From Paenibacillus sp. W2I17 (lineage in GTDB: Bacteria > Bacillota > Bacilli > Paenibacillales > Paenibacillaceae): a stretch of 64,000 nt of DNA. Under the pieces are notes generated by a model that was given only the letters and a program-made list of their open reading frames with translations, was not told the DNA's origin and searched no databases. The stretch is taken from the NCBI RefSeq assembly GCF_030815985.1, contig NZ_JAUSXM010000001.1:6138001-6202000 (forward strand). Direction: 5' to 3'. Shown here piece by piece: positions 1 through 9,454 of the stretch; the first letter of the stretch is position 1; each line of letters starts with the position of its first letter. The position numbers and the translations under genes were made by a program.

Positions 1-1833
1 GGCGAAGCCTCCGCTACCTATGAAGCCCCCGAAGGGCTTATCGAAGGTCTCGTATATCTGAAACGAAACGTTGTCATTCGGCAGCGGATATTGGAACGTG
101 TGGCGGATACATATAACCGTGACAGCGACCAGCCAGCGGTATCAGATGAATTCCTCGTTTATCGTCTGGGAGAGAACAAGGATAACAAACTCCGTGACAT
201 CGTATCTACGATTCAGGCGGAGCAGGATCTGATTATTCGTGCAGCGAGAAACACTGCATTGATCATTCAGGGTGTAGCTGGATCTGGGAAAACAACGGTT
301 GCCCTGCATCGGCTTGCCTTTTTGCTATATCAGTACAAGGAGCAGGTATCTGCAGAGAAAATGGTTATTTTTGCACCCAACCACATGTTCCTGGATTACA
401 TCTCGGATGTGCTCCCGGAACTTGGAGTAGGGGACATTCAGCAGCGGACGTTCCCGGATTGGGCGATGAATCTGCTGGGGCTGGAGATGCCTTTGGCGAA
501 TACGTCGGATACATTGAACACCTGGTTCGAAACACCTGATGCTCGGCCTGAATTGAATGATGATGTACCTGGACGTTACAAAGGATCGATCCGTTTCATG
601 GAGCTTATTCGAGAGTGGCTCTCGGGCATGGAAGCGGATTCCGTACCGGATATGGACTTCAGTCCATGGGATGGTAAGGTGCTCAGCAAGACGGAGATCG
701 AGAACTGGTTCGGTGAGGAATACAAGCATTATCCACTGGCCAAACGCAAAGAGCGGGTCATGGCGAGAGTTCACCGCTGGATTGAGATGGAACTCAAGAA
801 ACCGATGCCAGAAGCTGTGCGCAAAGAACGCAAGAAAAAAGCAGCGACTCGTGAGAAGGCCTATGCCAAAAAATGGCCTCAATATGAGCCGCTTACGCTA
901 TACAAACAGTTGTTCAAAGCTGCAAAGGGTGGCTCTGTGCCAGCCTCGCTCAGCGGGCTTATTCCAAAACTGGTCATGAAACAAACTGCAGCAGATCTGA
1001 AACAGGATATCGTCCGTGAAGAGGACCTGCCTGCATTGGTATACATTCATACATTGGTCCATGATATTGAGGGTTCGGAGCGATTTGACCATATTGTAAT
1101 CGATGAAGCGCAGGACTTTTCCCCTTTTCATGTGGCGTTATTGGATCAGTTCGTCAAAGGGCATTCCTTCACCATACTGGGTGACTTGTCTCAAGGCATT
1201 CATGAGTACCGTGGTGTTCATGCGTGGGAAGAGATGAGTTCTTTATTTCCTGAGGAACAGAATGCATATTTTGCATTAACCCGAAGTTATCGTTCAACGA
1301 TGGAAATTATCGACTATGCAAACACGATTCTGGAACGTGGCGTCAAGAGCGGGATTACGGCGATTCCTGTTTTCCGTAGTGGTGATCCGGTTCGGACGTT
1401 GGCTTATGGAGGCGAAGGGCGGACGGCGAGCCTTGAAGAGGCTTTGAAGGTGTTAACCGTCAAAGACTACCGAACGGTCTCCATTCTGACCCGTACACTG
1501 CATGAAGCAGAGGTGCTTCACCGTGACCTTCAGGTCGCAGGCTGGGATCTAAATCTGATCGATGGTGGCAAAAAGCAGTACACGGGTGGACACTCCGTTT
1601 TACCTGTCTATCTGTCCAAAGGGTTGGAGTTTGATGCCGTTATTGTGGCAGACGTAGACCAGAAGCATTATTTGCCAAATGCGGGTGATGCAAAGCTGTT
1701 GTACGTTGGTTGTACACGGGCCTTGCACGAATTGTGGCTCTTCCATGATGGTGAACTGCCGATCTATGCGGCTGCAACACATAATCCCGATGGCGAGCCG
1801 GTAACCGTTCAAGGTTGGCCAGAGCTTGGGTGA
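1..1833 (+). CDS. helD: HelD-like superfamily 1 helicase/ATPase, 5'-truncated by window
   Basis: The reading frame is open to the first base of the window, so the N-terminus lies outside; about 610 residues are visible. It is a UvrD/Rep-type superfamily 1 ATPase. Visible motifs are a Walker A (GVAGSGKTT, about nt 271-297), motif II IDEAQDFSP (about nt 1097), LTRSYRS (motif IV region, about nt 1280), the motif V stretch YLSKGLEFDAVIVAD (about nt 1610) and LLYVGCTRA (motif VI, about nt 1698). The small insertion between Walker A and motif II and the family order fit the Firmicute HelD branch, which by established knowledge recycles stalled RNA polymerase. A UvrD/PcrA-type DNA helicase is the alternative, but the motif spacing and short C-terminus favour HelD. 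A strong terminator follows. Confidence 0.85.
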   Translation, partial: GEASATYEAPEGLIEGLVYLKRNVVIRQRILERVADTYNRDSDQPAVSDEFLVYRLGENKDNKLRDIVSTIQAEQDLIIRAARNTALIIQGVAGSGKTTVALHRLAFLLYQYKEQVSAEKMVIFAPNHMFLDYISDVLPELGVGDIQQRTFPDWAMNLLGLEMPLANTSDTLNTWFETPDARPELNDDVPGRYKGSIRFMELIREWLSGMEADSVPDMDFSPWDGKVLSKTEIENWFGEEYKHYPLAKRKERVMARVHRWIEMELKKPMPEAVRKERKKKAATREKAYAKKWPQYEPLTLYKQLFKAAKGGSVPASLSGLIPKLVMKQTAADLKQDIVREEDLPALVYIHTLVHDIEGSERFDHIVIDEAQDFSPFHVALLDQFVKGHSFTILGDLSQGIHEYRGVHAWEEMSSLFPEEQNAYFALTRSYRSTMEIIDYANTILERGVKSGITAIPVFRSGDPVRTLAYGGEGRTASLEEALKVLTVKDYRTVSILTRTLHEAEVLHRDLQVAGWDLNLIDGGKKQYTGGHSVLPVYLSKGLEFDAVIVADVDQKHYLPNAGDAKLLYVGCTRALHELWLFHDGELPIYAAATHNPDGEPVTVQGWPELG

Positions 1834-1852
1834 ATAAAGTTTGTTATACAAC

Positions 1853-1899
1853 AAAAGGCATGACGTTCATGGGAAAGTCCCATAAGCGCATGCCTTTTT
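1853..1899 (+). terminator. Rho-independent terminator after helD
   Basis: AAAAGGCATG pairs with CATGCCTTTTT, with an inner ATGGGA/TCCCAT stem. The A-run on the 5' side lets it also work for the convergent transporter gene on the minus strand. Confidence 0.85.
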
Positions 1900-1957
1900 C
1901 TGCTTTTGTGCGAGAATTGCTTAATCTTCCGACGAAGAACGACGGGGGAGTTCAAGT

Positions 1958-2860
1958 TTATGTTACGCTATTTCTCATTCTGGATGAGCGACGGTTCACC
2001 AGGAATATGCCAACACCAATGAGTAGACCGCCTGCCAATGCAAACCACTGAACGTGTTCTCTTAGTAAAATCCAACTCGATAATACACCAAAGAATGGTG
2101 CCAGAAACAGATACGAACTGGTTTGGGCTGGGTCACTATTCTGAAGCAGATAAAACCAGAGTGAGAACTGAATGATGGAGCAAACAAGCGTTAACCAGAG
2201 CAGCGCCATAACCGAAGTGGTATTGACCATAAAGTGAGGCTGTTCAGTCCATACGCTCAGCAGAAGCAACGCAGCACCTCCAGCAAGCATCTGATAGGCT
2301 GTTAAGACAAAAGTATCGTAGCCATTGCCCCAGCGTTTGATGAGCAATGTGGACACGGCAAAGGAGATCGCACCACCAAATCCAATCCAGGTTCCGGGGC
2401 TAAAGCTCATCTGCCATCCAAAAGTTAACATAATCCCGATGAAACCGAGTATAACACCGATCCACTGACTGAAACGGTAGGTCACTCTATATAAAAGAGC
2501 ACTGAGGATAATGACCAGTAGCGGATTGGTAAACGTAATAATGGCGGATTCACCGGATGTAATCCAGTTCATGCTGTAGTAGGCGCAGCCCATCACTCCT
2601 GCGGATTGGAACAGACCAATGAGGATTATTTTCAACCAAGCCTGCCATCCAGTAGGCAAAGGACGTTTACGAAGGAACAACGCCATCAAGCCACCTGCCA
2701 GTATATAACGTATGCCCATGAGCAGGAAAGGTGGGGCATATAACATGCCGATCTTGCCAACTGGAAAAGAAGTACCCATGATTAGCGTTGTCAAAATGAT
2801 CAATAGTGTATATTTCAATGGTTGTATGATCCGGGTATCTTTATCATGACTGGAGCTCAT
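1958..2860 (-). CDS. EamA/DMT-family membrane transporter
   Basis: 300 residues with about ten hydrophobic segments and the internal duplication typical of the drug/metabolite transporter superfamily (two EamA halves, roughly residues 15-145 and 155-290). Small-residue-rich helices such as LIMGTSFPVGKIGMLYAPPF and the end-of-half motif around residues 115-140 support the family. Substrate is not predictable; members export amino acids, nucleosides or metabolites. Its ATG overlaps the stop of the upstream SDR gene by four bases (ATGA), so the two are translationally coupled and form one unit divergent from the LysR regulator at 3737, which probably controls them. Confidence 0.85.
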   Translation of the reverse strand: MSSSHDKDTRIIQPLKYTLLIILTTLIMGTSFPVGKIGMLYAPPFLLMGIRYILAGGLMALFLRKRPLPTGWQAWLKIILIGLFQSAGVMGCAYYSMNWITSGESAIITFTNPLLVIILSALLYRVTYRFSQWIGVILGFIGIMLTFGWQMSFSPGTWIGFGGAISFAVSTLLIKRWGNGYDTFVLTAYQMLAGGAALLLLSVWTEQPHFMVNTTSVMALLWLTLVCSIIQFSLWFYLLQNSDPAQTSSYLFLAPFFGVLSSWILLREHVQWFALAGGLLIGVGIFLVNRRSSRMRNSVT

Positions 2861-3600
2861 AACGTCTGTCCGCTATCTATAGTAATTAGTTGCCCGGTCA
2901 TGGATTGCTGTTCCAGCGCAGCACAGATCATGTGTGCGATATCTTCAGGTGAGGCAATATGCTGTAATAACACTTCTCCACCAAGACGATACATTCGCTC
3001 CTCGTTTCCAGCCCACCACCTTGTAGCAACTGCGCCAGGGACGATAGCATTCACCCGAATGTGTGGTGAGAGTGCGTGCGCAAGTGATAAGGTCAGCCCA
3101 TGAACTGCCGCTTTGGAGACGGCGTAAGGGAGGGAGGAGCCCGAGCCCGTACTGCCTGCGATACTGCCCAGATTTACGATAGAACCACCGCCAGCCTGTC
3201 TCATGCCTTCCGTCACTGCACGAGCGCAATGAAACATGCCTTTCACATTCACATCAACCAGCTCATTCCAGACGTCATCTGTAACAGACTCCAGATCGTG
3301 CATGGGGATATGGTGCGTGATGCCGGCGTTATTTACAAGTGCAGTGATCGGGCCATAGGTTTCAGTTATTGTAGTGACCATCCGCCGGACATCAAGATCA
3401 TTGGCAACATTGGCTTGAACGGCGAATGCATGGCCTCCCGTATCCAAAATGTGTTGAACAGTCTCTCTTGCTGCATCTTGTGAGCGGGAATAGTTAACAG
3501 CGACTAAGGCTCCGCGTTCAGCGAGCAACTCACTTACAGCACGTCCTATACCTGTTCCACCACCTGTGATCAGAGCAACTCTATTTTTCCAGTATGTCAT
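2857..3600 (-). CDS. SDR-family NAD(P)-dependent oxidoreductase (FabG-like)
   Basis: 247 residues from the ATG at 3600, preceded by AAGGAG eight bases upstream; an in-frame GTG nine bases further out is less well placed. It shows the classical short-chain dehydrogenase layout: TGGGTGIG cofactor loop near residue 14, NNAG near residue 90, a catalytic Ser in NLGSIAGS and YAVSK (Tyr/Lys pair), and a PG motif after it. The product is a cytoplasmic oxidoreductase of 3-oxoacyl-ACP-reductase type; the substrate is unknown, and a dedicated fatty acid role is unlikely away from a fab cluster. It overlaps the DMT transporter gene by four bases and is divergent from the LysR gene. Confidence 0.88.
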   Translation of the reverse strand: MTYWKNRVALITGGGTGIGRAVSELLAERGALVAVNYSRSQDAARETVQHILDTGGHAFAVQANVANDLDVRRMVTTITETYGPITALVNNAGITHHIPMHDLESVTDDVWNELVDVNVKGMFHCARAVTEGMRQAGGGSIVNLGSIAGSTGSGSSLPYAVSKAAVHGLTLSLAHALSPHIRVNAIVPGAVATRWWAGNEERMYRLGGEVLLQHIASPEDIAHMICAALEQQSMTGQLITIDSGQTL

Positions 3601-3622
3601 GCTGAACACTCCTTATCATCAT

Positions 3623-3638
3623 CCAGTCAGATGACTGG
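3623..3638. promoter_or_regulatory. 7-bp inverted repeat in the SDR/LysR intergenic region
   Basis: CCAGTCA-GA-TGACTGG is a perfect inverted repeat lying just upstream of the SDR ribosome binding site. It could be an operator or a 5' UTR hairpin of the SDR mRNA. No independent evidence separates the two. Confidence 0.45.
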
Positions 3639-3646
3639 TTTGGGAT

Positions 3647-3661
3647 CTACATGAATTGTAG
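3647..3661. promoter_or_regulatory. Candidate LysR-type box (T-N11-A)
   Basis: CTACA-TGAAT-TGTAG is an interrupted palindrome that satisfies the T-N11-A LysR-regulator box (T at 3648, A at 3660). It overlaps the -35 region of the lysR promoter, the usual arrangement for autorepression combined with activation of the divergent genes. Confidence 0.55.
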
Positions 3662-3685
3662 TCCGGTTTACACATGAAGTATAAT
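3656..3685 (+). promoter_or_regulatory. Sigma-A-like promoter of the lysR gene
   Basis: TTGTAG, an 18-base spacer, then a perfect TATAAT at 3680-3685. The -35 lies inside the LysR-type box. Confidence 0.55.
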
Positions 3686-3736
3686 GATTGGTAATGAAGC
3701 GGATATCATTTTGAATGATGTCAGAGTGGGGGGACC

Positions 3737-4627
3737 ATGGAGAGCGGGGATCTTAGAATATTTCAGTGTGTTGCACAGGAAGGGAATCTGACCAAAGCGG
3801 CTTCTAAACTGGGGTATGTTCAATCAAACGTAACGGCACGAATCCGGCATCTGGAAGCAGAAGTAGGGACAACGTTGTTCATTCGTCATAACCGAGGCAT
3901 GACGTTATCTCCAGCCGGAGAAATGTTGCTGACCTATGCAGATAAAATTATTGGTTTGCTGAATGATGCTTCCAAGGCGCTTCGGGCGACGAGCACACCA
4001 TCGGGTCCAATGCGAATAGGGTCTACACAAACCGCGGCGGCCGTGCGACTACCTGAACTTTTCGTCAGATATTATAAACAGTATCCAGATGTCTCCTTGT
4101 CACTGGTTACTGGCAATTCGCAGATGCTTATGGATCAAGTGATTGGGTATGAATTGGAAGGGGCTTTCATTGGTTGTCCCTGTGATCACCCCGACATCAT
4201 TTCTATTCCCGTATTTGATGAGGAACTATTTGTTGTCTATTCTGGTATGGGTCCTACGGATGAAGATCTTAAGAGTAAACCCATTCTTGTCTACAGCATG
4301 GGGTGTTCCTATCGTCAGGTTTTGGAGGAATGGTTAGAGGTGGGTGGTGTTACCCGCCCAGTAATTATGGAATTCGGAACCCTTGAAGCGATTATTAGTG
4401 GAGTTACGTCCGGTATGGGAATTTCCTTATTACCAGAGATTGTGATTAGGCATCAGATCGAAAATGGATTATTGCGCACGCATACACTCCCCGTAGGTAT
4501 GAATCGCATGATGACTCATTTTATTACTCGCAAGGATGCCTTTGTCAGCAGTGCACTTCATGCATTTATGGCTATGTTACCGCGAGAGTATGATATGATA
4601 GAGAGTGGAGAACCATCAGAAGTGTAA
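3737..4627 (+). CDS. LysR-family transcriptional regulator
   Basis: 296 residues, the usual LTTR length. The N-terminus (MESGDLRIFQCVAQEGNLTKAA...) is the LysR winged helix-turn-helix, with the conserved A-x-KLGYVQSNVTARIRHLE recognition region at about residues 20-45 and TLFIRHNRGMTLSPAG wing. Residues about 90-285 form the periplasmic-binding-like effector domain. The start has AGTGGGGGG upstream. It resembles the CzcR/YofA group of LTTRs. It is divergent from the SDR/DMT transporter pair and shares a 136-bp control region containing a T-N11-A box, so that pair is the likely target. The ligand is unknown. Confidence 0.88.
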   Translation: MESGDLRIFQCVAQEGNLTKAASKLGYVQSNVTARIRHLEAEVGTTLFIRHNRGMTLSPAGEMLLTYADKIIGLLNDASKALRATSTPSGPMRIGSTQTAAAVRLPELFVRYYKQYPDVSLSLVTGNSQMLMDQVIGYELEGAFIGCPCDHPDIISIPVFDEELFVVYSGMGPTDEDLKSKPILVYSMGCSYRQVLEEWLEVGGVTRPVIMEFGTLEAIISGVTSGMGISLLPEIVIRHQIENGLLRTHTLPVGMNRMMTHFITRKDAFVSSALHAFMAMLPREYDMIESGEPSEV

Positions 4628-4669
4628 TTGTATTCAAGGCAAGGCAATCCGTTAAGGAAGTGATGAGCA

Positions 4670-5977
4670 ATGGATTTATTTTCGTTTCAACAGGACTCAA
4701 AACCACAAGCTAGACTGCTCGCGGACCGCTTGCGGCCAGAGCATCTGGATGAATATATTGGACAGGAACATATTATTGGACCGGGGAAATTACTGCGGCG
4801 GGCCATCGAGGCTGATCAAATTTCGTCCATCTTGTTATACGGCCCTCCGGGATGTGGCAAGACAACCTTGGCACATATTATTTCTCAGCAAACGCAAGGA
4901 CAGTTCGTACGTCTGAATGCAGTGGAAGCTTCCGTCAAGGATGTGCGTGAAGTCATCGAACAGGCGCAAACGAACAAACAGCTGTATGGAACCAAAACCA
5001 TTCTGTTCCTCGACGAGGTACATCGGTTTAACAGTTCACGTCAGGATGCGCTATTGCCAGCGGTAGAGAAGGGCACGATTATTTTTATCGGCGCGACAAC
5101 AGAGAATCCCTTTCATTATGTCAATGGGGCCTTGATGAGCCGTTCCACCCTGTTCCAGCTGGAATCGCTGAACAAGGAGCATTCGCTTATTGCAATGCGC
5201 AGAGCATTGAGTGATGCGGACAAAGGTCTGGGGTTCATGGAACTGCATGCGGACGACGAGGCGCTAGAGCATATTGCCACGATGGCCAACGGGGATATTC
5301 GGCGTGCGCTTAACGCACTTGAACTGGCTGCGTTGACCACGCCACCGGAGAAGGATGGGTCCATTCATATTACGCTTGGTGTAGCTGAAGAGTCTATTCG
5401 GCGCCCTATTGTGAAGGCAGATGAATCCACACAGTATGATGTGTTGTCTGCATTTCACAAGAGTATTCGGGGTTCCAGTGATGCGGCGCTGTTCTGGTTT
5501 CTATACGCTGTGGAGAAGCTCGGCATGGACCCGATGACCTTCATTCGGCGCCTGATTGCAGCAAGCAGTGAAGACATTGGACTTGCGAACCCCCAAGCCA
5601 TGACCCAGGCAATTGGAGCACTTGATGCGTACCGGAATAACGGCTGGCCCGAAGCCAAGCTGAACATCGCACAAGCGATTTTGTTCGCGGTCGAAAGTCC
5701 GAAATCCAATGCGGTGTATACCGCCATTTCCAAAGCCATGAACGCAATTGATGAGGTAAAATCGGCAGAAGTTCCGCTTCACTTGCGAGATACGCATTAC
5801 TCGGGTGCTGTAAAACTTGGACATGAGGGCTATCAATATCCGCACAATTACCCTGGGCATTATGTGAAACAAGAATATTTGCCAAAGCAGCTCTCACGGA
5901 GAGTATTCTATGAGGCCACGGAGCAGGGTAACGAATCGAAAATCAGGCTGAACCAACAGCGGCGCAGGGAATTTTAA
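4670..5977 (+). CDS. rarA: Replication-associated recombination protein A (RarA/MgsA)
   Basis: 435 residues, full length for the family. A clamp-loader-like AAA+ ATPase with Walker A GPPGCGKTT near residue 59, Walker B ILFLDEVHRFN near residue 110, sensor 1 GATTENP, and the RarA-specific tetramerisation domain after residue 260 (SSEDIGLANP, PKSNAVY and HYSGAVKLGHEGYQYPHNYPGHYVKQ-type motifs, here read at about residues 305-410). Established role: acts at stalled replication forks and helps replication restart and recombination choice. The start has AAGGAAG upstream. In B. subtilis the homologue yrvN sits beside cymR, matching the context here. Confidence 0.95.
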   Translation: MDLFSFQQDSKPQARLLADRLRPEHLDEYIGQEHIIGPGKLLRRAIEADQISSILLYGPPGCGKTTLAHIISQQTQGQFVRLNAVEASVKDVREVIEQAQTNKQLYGTKTILFLDEVHRFNSSRQDALLPAVEKGTIIFIGATTENPFHYVNGALMSRSTLFQLESLNKEHSLIAMRRALSDADKGLGFMELHADDEALEHIATMANGDIRRALNALELAALTTPPEKDGSIHITLGVAEESIRRPIVKADESTQYDVLSAFHKSIRGSSDAALFWFLYAVEKLGMDPMTFIRRLIAASSEDIGLANPQAMTQAIGALDAYRNNGWPEAKLNIAQAILFAVESPKSNAVYTAISKAMNAIDEVKSAEVPLHLRDTHYSGAVKLGHEGYQYPHNYPGHYVKQEYLPKQLSRRVFYEATEQGNESKIRLNQQRRREF

Positions 5978-6010
5978 GAACAGACAGATCATTCGGGAGA
6001 TGCACACAAC

Positions 6011-6412
6011 ATGAAAGAGCTTTTGTATATAGGGGTGGGTGGATTTCTCGGTACAGTGACCCGATATGCCATACAGTTAGCGATACCAACTGTCCATGAG
6101 GGTTTCCCTTGGGCAGTGTTGCTAATCAATGCGGTGGGCAGTCTTTTTTTAGGTTGGTTCTTTACCATAGCTGTTCCAGGCAAAATAACACCACAACTTC
6201 GACTGGCGATTGGCACAGGTTTTACTGGCGCATTTACGACATTCTCCACGTTTACACTTGATATTGTTCGTTTATCGGAGGGTGGAGAGTGGGTCCATGC
6301 CGCTATTTATATGATCGTAAGTCTGTTGGCAGGGTTGTTGCTTTGTGCGCTGGGTATGAGCCTTGGACAGCGTATGTTGGGAGCACAAAGACAAGAGGGT
6401 GATGCCTCATGA
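6011..6412 (+). CDS. crcB1: Fluoride ion channel subunit CrcB/FluC 1
   Basis: 133 residues with four hydrophobic segments. The signature GTGFTGAFTTFSTFTLD near residue 75 carries the Phe-box and Thr/Ser residues of the fluoride pore; INAVGSLFLGW gives the conserved Asn. Two adjacent crcB copies are common in Bacillales, where the products form a heterodimeric fluoride exporter in the membrane. Its TGA overlaps the ATG of the second copy (ATGA). I found no fluoride riboswitch: only 33 bases separate it from rarA, so it is probably co-transcribed with rarA. Confidence 0.93.
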   Translation: MKELLYIGVGGFLGTVTRYAIQLAIPTVHEGFPWAVLLINAVGSLFLGWFFTIAVPGKITPQLRLAIGTGFTGAFTTFSTFTLDIVRLSEGGEWVHAAIYMIVSLLAGLLLCALGMSLGQRMLGAQRQEGDAS

Positions 6413-6768
6413 TCCTGTGGATTGGTTTTGCAGGTGTGCTGGGTGCGGTACTGCGTTACAGTCTGGGAAAATGGGTCTCTGGCTTGCTGGGAACGGCTTT
6501 TCCATGGGGAACATGGATCATCAACATCAGTGGTTCATTGTTGCTTGGGTTGTTATATGGGTGGCATCAATCTGCAATGATTTCAGATGGAATCTGGGTG
6601 GTGTGGGGAACCGGATTTTGTGGTGCGTACACCACGTTCTCTACCTTTGGTTATGAGACGTTAGGACTTATGGGTCGACTACGATACGCAAGCGCGGCGC
6701 TCTACGTTGTCAGTTCGGTTCTAGTTGGGGTATTGGCCGCCTGGGCAGGAGTCTGGTTGACTGCATAA
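6409..6768 (+). CDS. crcB2: Fluoride ion channel subunit CrcB/FluC 2
   Basis: 119 residues, four membrane segments, with WGTGFCGAYTTFSTFGYET near residue 66 as the family signature and a conserved Asn in IINISGSLLLG. It is translationally coupled to the first copy by a four-base overlap, as expected for the two halves of one antiparallel channel. Sequence between the two subunits is clearly diverged, which argues for heterodimer formation rather than a recent tandem duplication. A bidirectional terminator follows. Confidence 0.93.
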   Translation: MILWIGFAGVLGAVLRYSLGKWVSGLLGTAFPWGTWIINISGSLLLGLLYGWHQSAMISDGIWVVWGTGFCGAYTTFSTFGYETLGLMGRLRYASAALYVVSSVLVGVLAAWAGVWLTA

Positions 6769-6804
6769 CGAACTATTTTTAATTTTTTTGCAAAAATAAG
6801 CAGG

Positions 6805-6847
6805 AAAAAAGCCATCCTTCATGGTATACATGAAAGACGGCTTTTTT
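6805..6847. terminator. Bidirectional terminator between crcB2 and mnmA
   Basis: AAAAAAGCC...CATG-GTATA-CATG...GGCTTTTTT with A- and T-runs on both sides. Serves the convergent crcB and mnmA transcripts. Confidence 0.85.
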
Positions 6848-6899
6848 AATAGGGATACACGGTATTGTGTATAATCCGCATTTTAATGGACAAGCTCTA

Positions 6900-8345
<1,446 letters not shown>

Positions 8346-8765
8346 TTGAAAATATCGACAAAAGGCCGTTACGGCCTCACAATCATGATGGAGCTTGCTG
8401 CCAGAACAGGCGAAGGCCCTACATCACTTAAAAGCATTGCCGAGCGCAACCAGCTCTCGGAGCATTACCTGGAGCAACTGATTGCTCCACTACGTAATGC
8501 AGGACTGGTGAAAAGCATTAGAGGTGCATACGGCGGTTACATTCTCGCAGGAGATCCTGCAACGATGACTGCAGGCGATGTGATCCGTGTACTGGAAGGG
8601 CCAATCTCTCCAGTAGACTTCACAGAGGAAGATGATCCGGCGAAACGTGATCTGTGGTTGCGTATTCGTGACGGGATTGCGGAAGTGTTGGATTCCACAA
8701 CACTGAAAGACCTGATTACCTTCCAGGATCAGGACAAAAAAGACAGCTACATGTTCTACATTTAA
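8346..8765 (+). CDS. cymR: Rrf2-family cysteine metabolism repressor CymR
   Basis: 139 residues from the TTG at 8346, with AGAGGTG at the proper distance; this start gives the family N-terminus MKISTKGRYGL. The winged-helix Rrf2 domain includes SLKSIAERNQLSEHYLEQL and RGAYGGYIL. There is no cysteine in the protein, so it cannot be an Fe-S IscR/NsrR-type sensor; absence of cysteines plus linkage to cysteine desulfurase and mnmA supports CymR, which represses sulfur uptake genes together with O-acetylserine thiol-lyase CysK in Bacillales. A stem-loop follows. Unlike B. subtilis, the desulfurase gene is not directly downstream: a minus-strand gene lies between. Confidence 0.85.
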   Translation: MKISTKGRYGLTIMMELAARTGEGPTSLKSIAERNQLSEHYLEQLIAPLRNAGLVKSIRGAYGGYILAGDPATMTAGDVIRVLEGPISPVDFTEEDDPAKRDLWLRIRDGIAEVLDSTTLKDLITFQDQDKKDSYMFYI

Positions 8766-8795
8766 GATCATTAATTCGCATCACAGAAGATACAA

Positions 8796-8820
8796 TAAAG
8801 CCCCCAACTTGGGGGCTTTA
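8796..8820. terminator. GC-rich stem-loop after cymR
   Basis: TAAAGCCCCC-AACTT-GGGGGCTTTA, a perfect symmetrical hairpin. The T-run is short on both strands, so termination strength is uncertain. Confidence 0.7.
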
Positions 8821-8947
8821 GACATGCCAATGGGTACTTTGTTCTGTTCTTCAATTTCTACGGATTATTTTAAATGAGCATGGCTATGTATTCAGCCGCG
8901 GGATTTACAAGATGGTCAAGTGTTAACTTAACTGGATAACTTGTAAC

Positions 8948-9322
8948 TCAGCGACTTTTTAAGGTTTCTATATCAGCTTCCATGCGTAACTGACGGCGAT
9001 TCAAAATATCAATGCTGTGCTGATGGGTATTCAATTCGGTAGTTACTTTGCGTTCAGAGGCAGAGTGGGAAGCGTCAAGACGTTTCGTAACGGTCAATGT
9101 TTCCAGAACAGCTTGTTGAAGAAGCGGAATGTTTTTAGTTTGTTCCTCAATGGCATTAAGTCTGTCATCGAAAGTGTCTAGTCTGCTCTCTACGGCACCG
9201 AGCCTCTCTTCCATAGCATCAAGCCGGTGGTCTATTTTTCCAAGATGTCCATCAATGCTGTCGAATCGTTTGTCCATTTGTTGAAGCTGATTCAGAATCT
9301 GCCCGAGAATGGGATCACTCAT
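8948..9322 (-). CDS. Small coiled-coil protein of unknown function
   Basis: 124 residues from the ATG at 9322, which has AAGGAGAGAGAC immediately upstream. I do not recognise a named family. Residues about 15-60 form a heptad-type coiled coil with recurring D/E-x-RL-x-x-x-E/D steps (for example IDHRLDAMEERLGAVESRL), followed by a polar C-terminal segment of likely helix. There is no signal peptide, membrane segment or cysteine. Composition is highly charged, as in small scaffold or oligomerisation proteins. It is divergent from the cysteine desulfurase gene, with which it shares a 132-bp intergenic region, and convergent with cymR; it interrupts the usual cymR-desulfurase pairing. Confidence 0.75.
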   Translation of the reverse strand: MSDPILGQILNQLQQMDKRFDSIDGHLGKIDHRLDAMEERLGAVESRLDTFDDRLNAIEEQTKNIPLLQQAVLETLTVTKRLDASHSASERKVTTELNTHQHSIDILNRRQLRMEADIETLKSR

Positions 9323-9454
9323 GTCTCTCTCTCCTTTTTGAAATGGATATAGAACATTATACACGAAGATGTGACAATAGAGCATCCGTTTCAGTTTCCA
9401 ATTTTGACAGTTTGCCATGAGATAGAAATTTAACATATAACGGGGTGAAGATAA

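Noticed and set aside
5978..6010. Fluoride (crcB) riboswitch before crcB1
   Set aside because: Only 33 bases lie between rarA and crcB1, with no fluoride-aptamer core.
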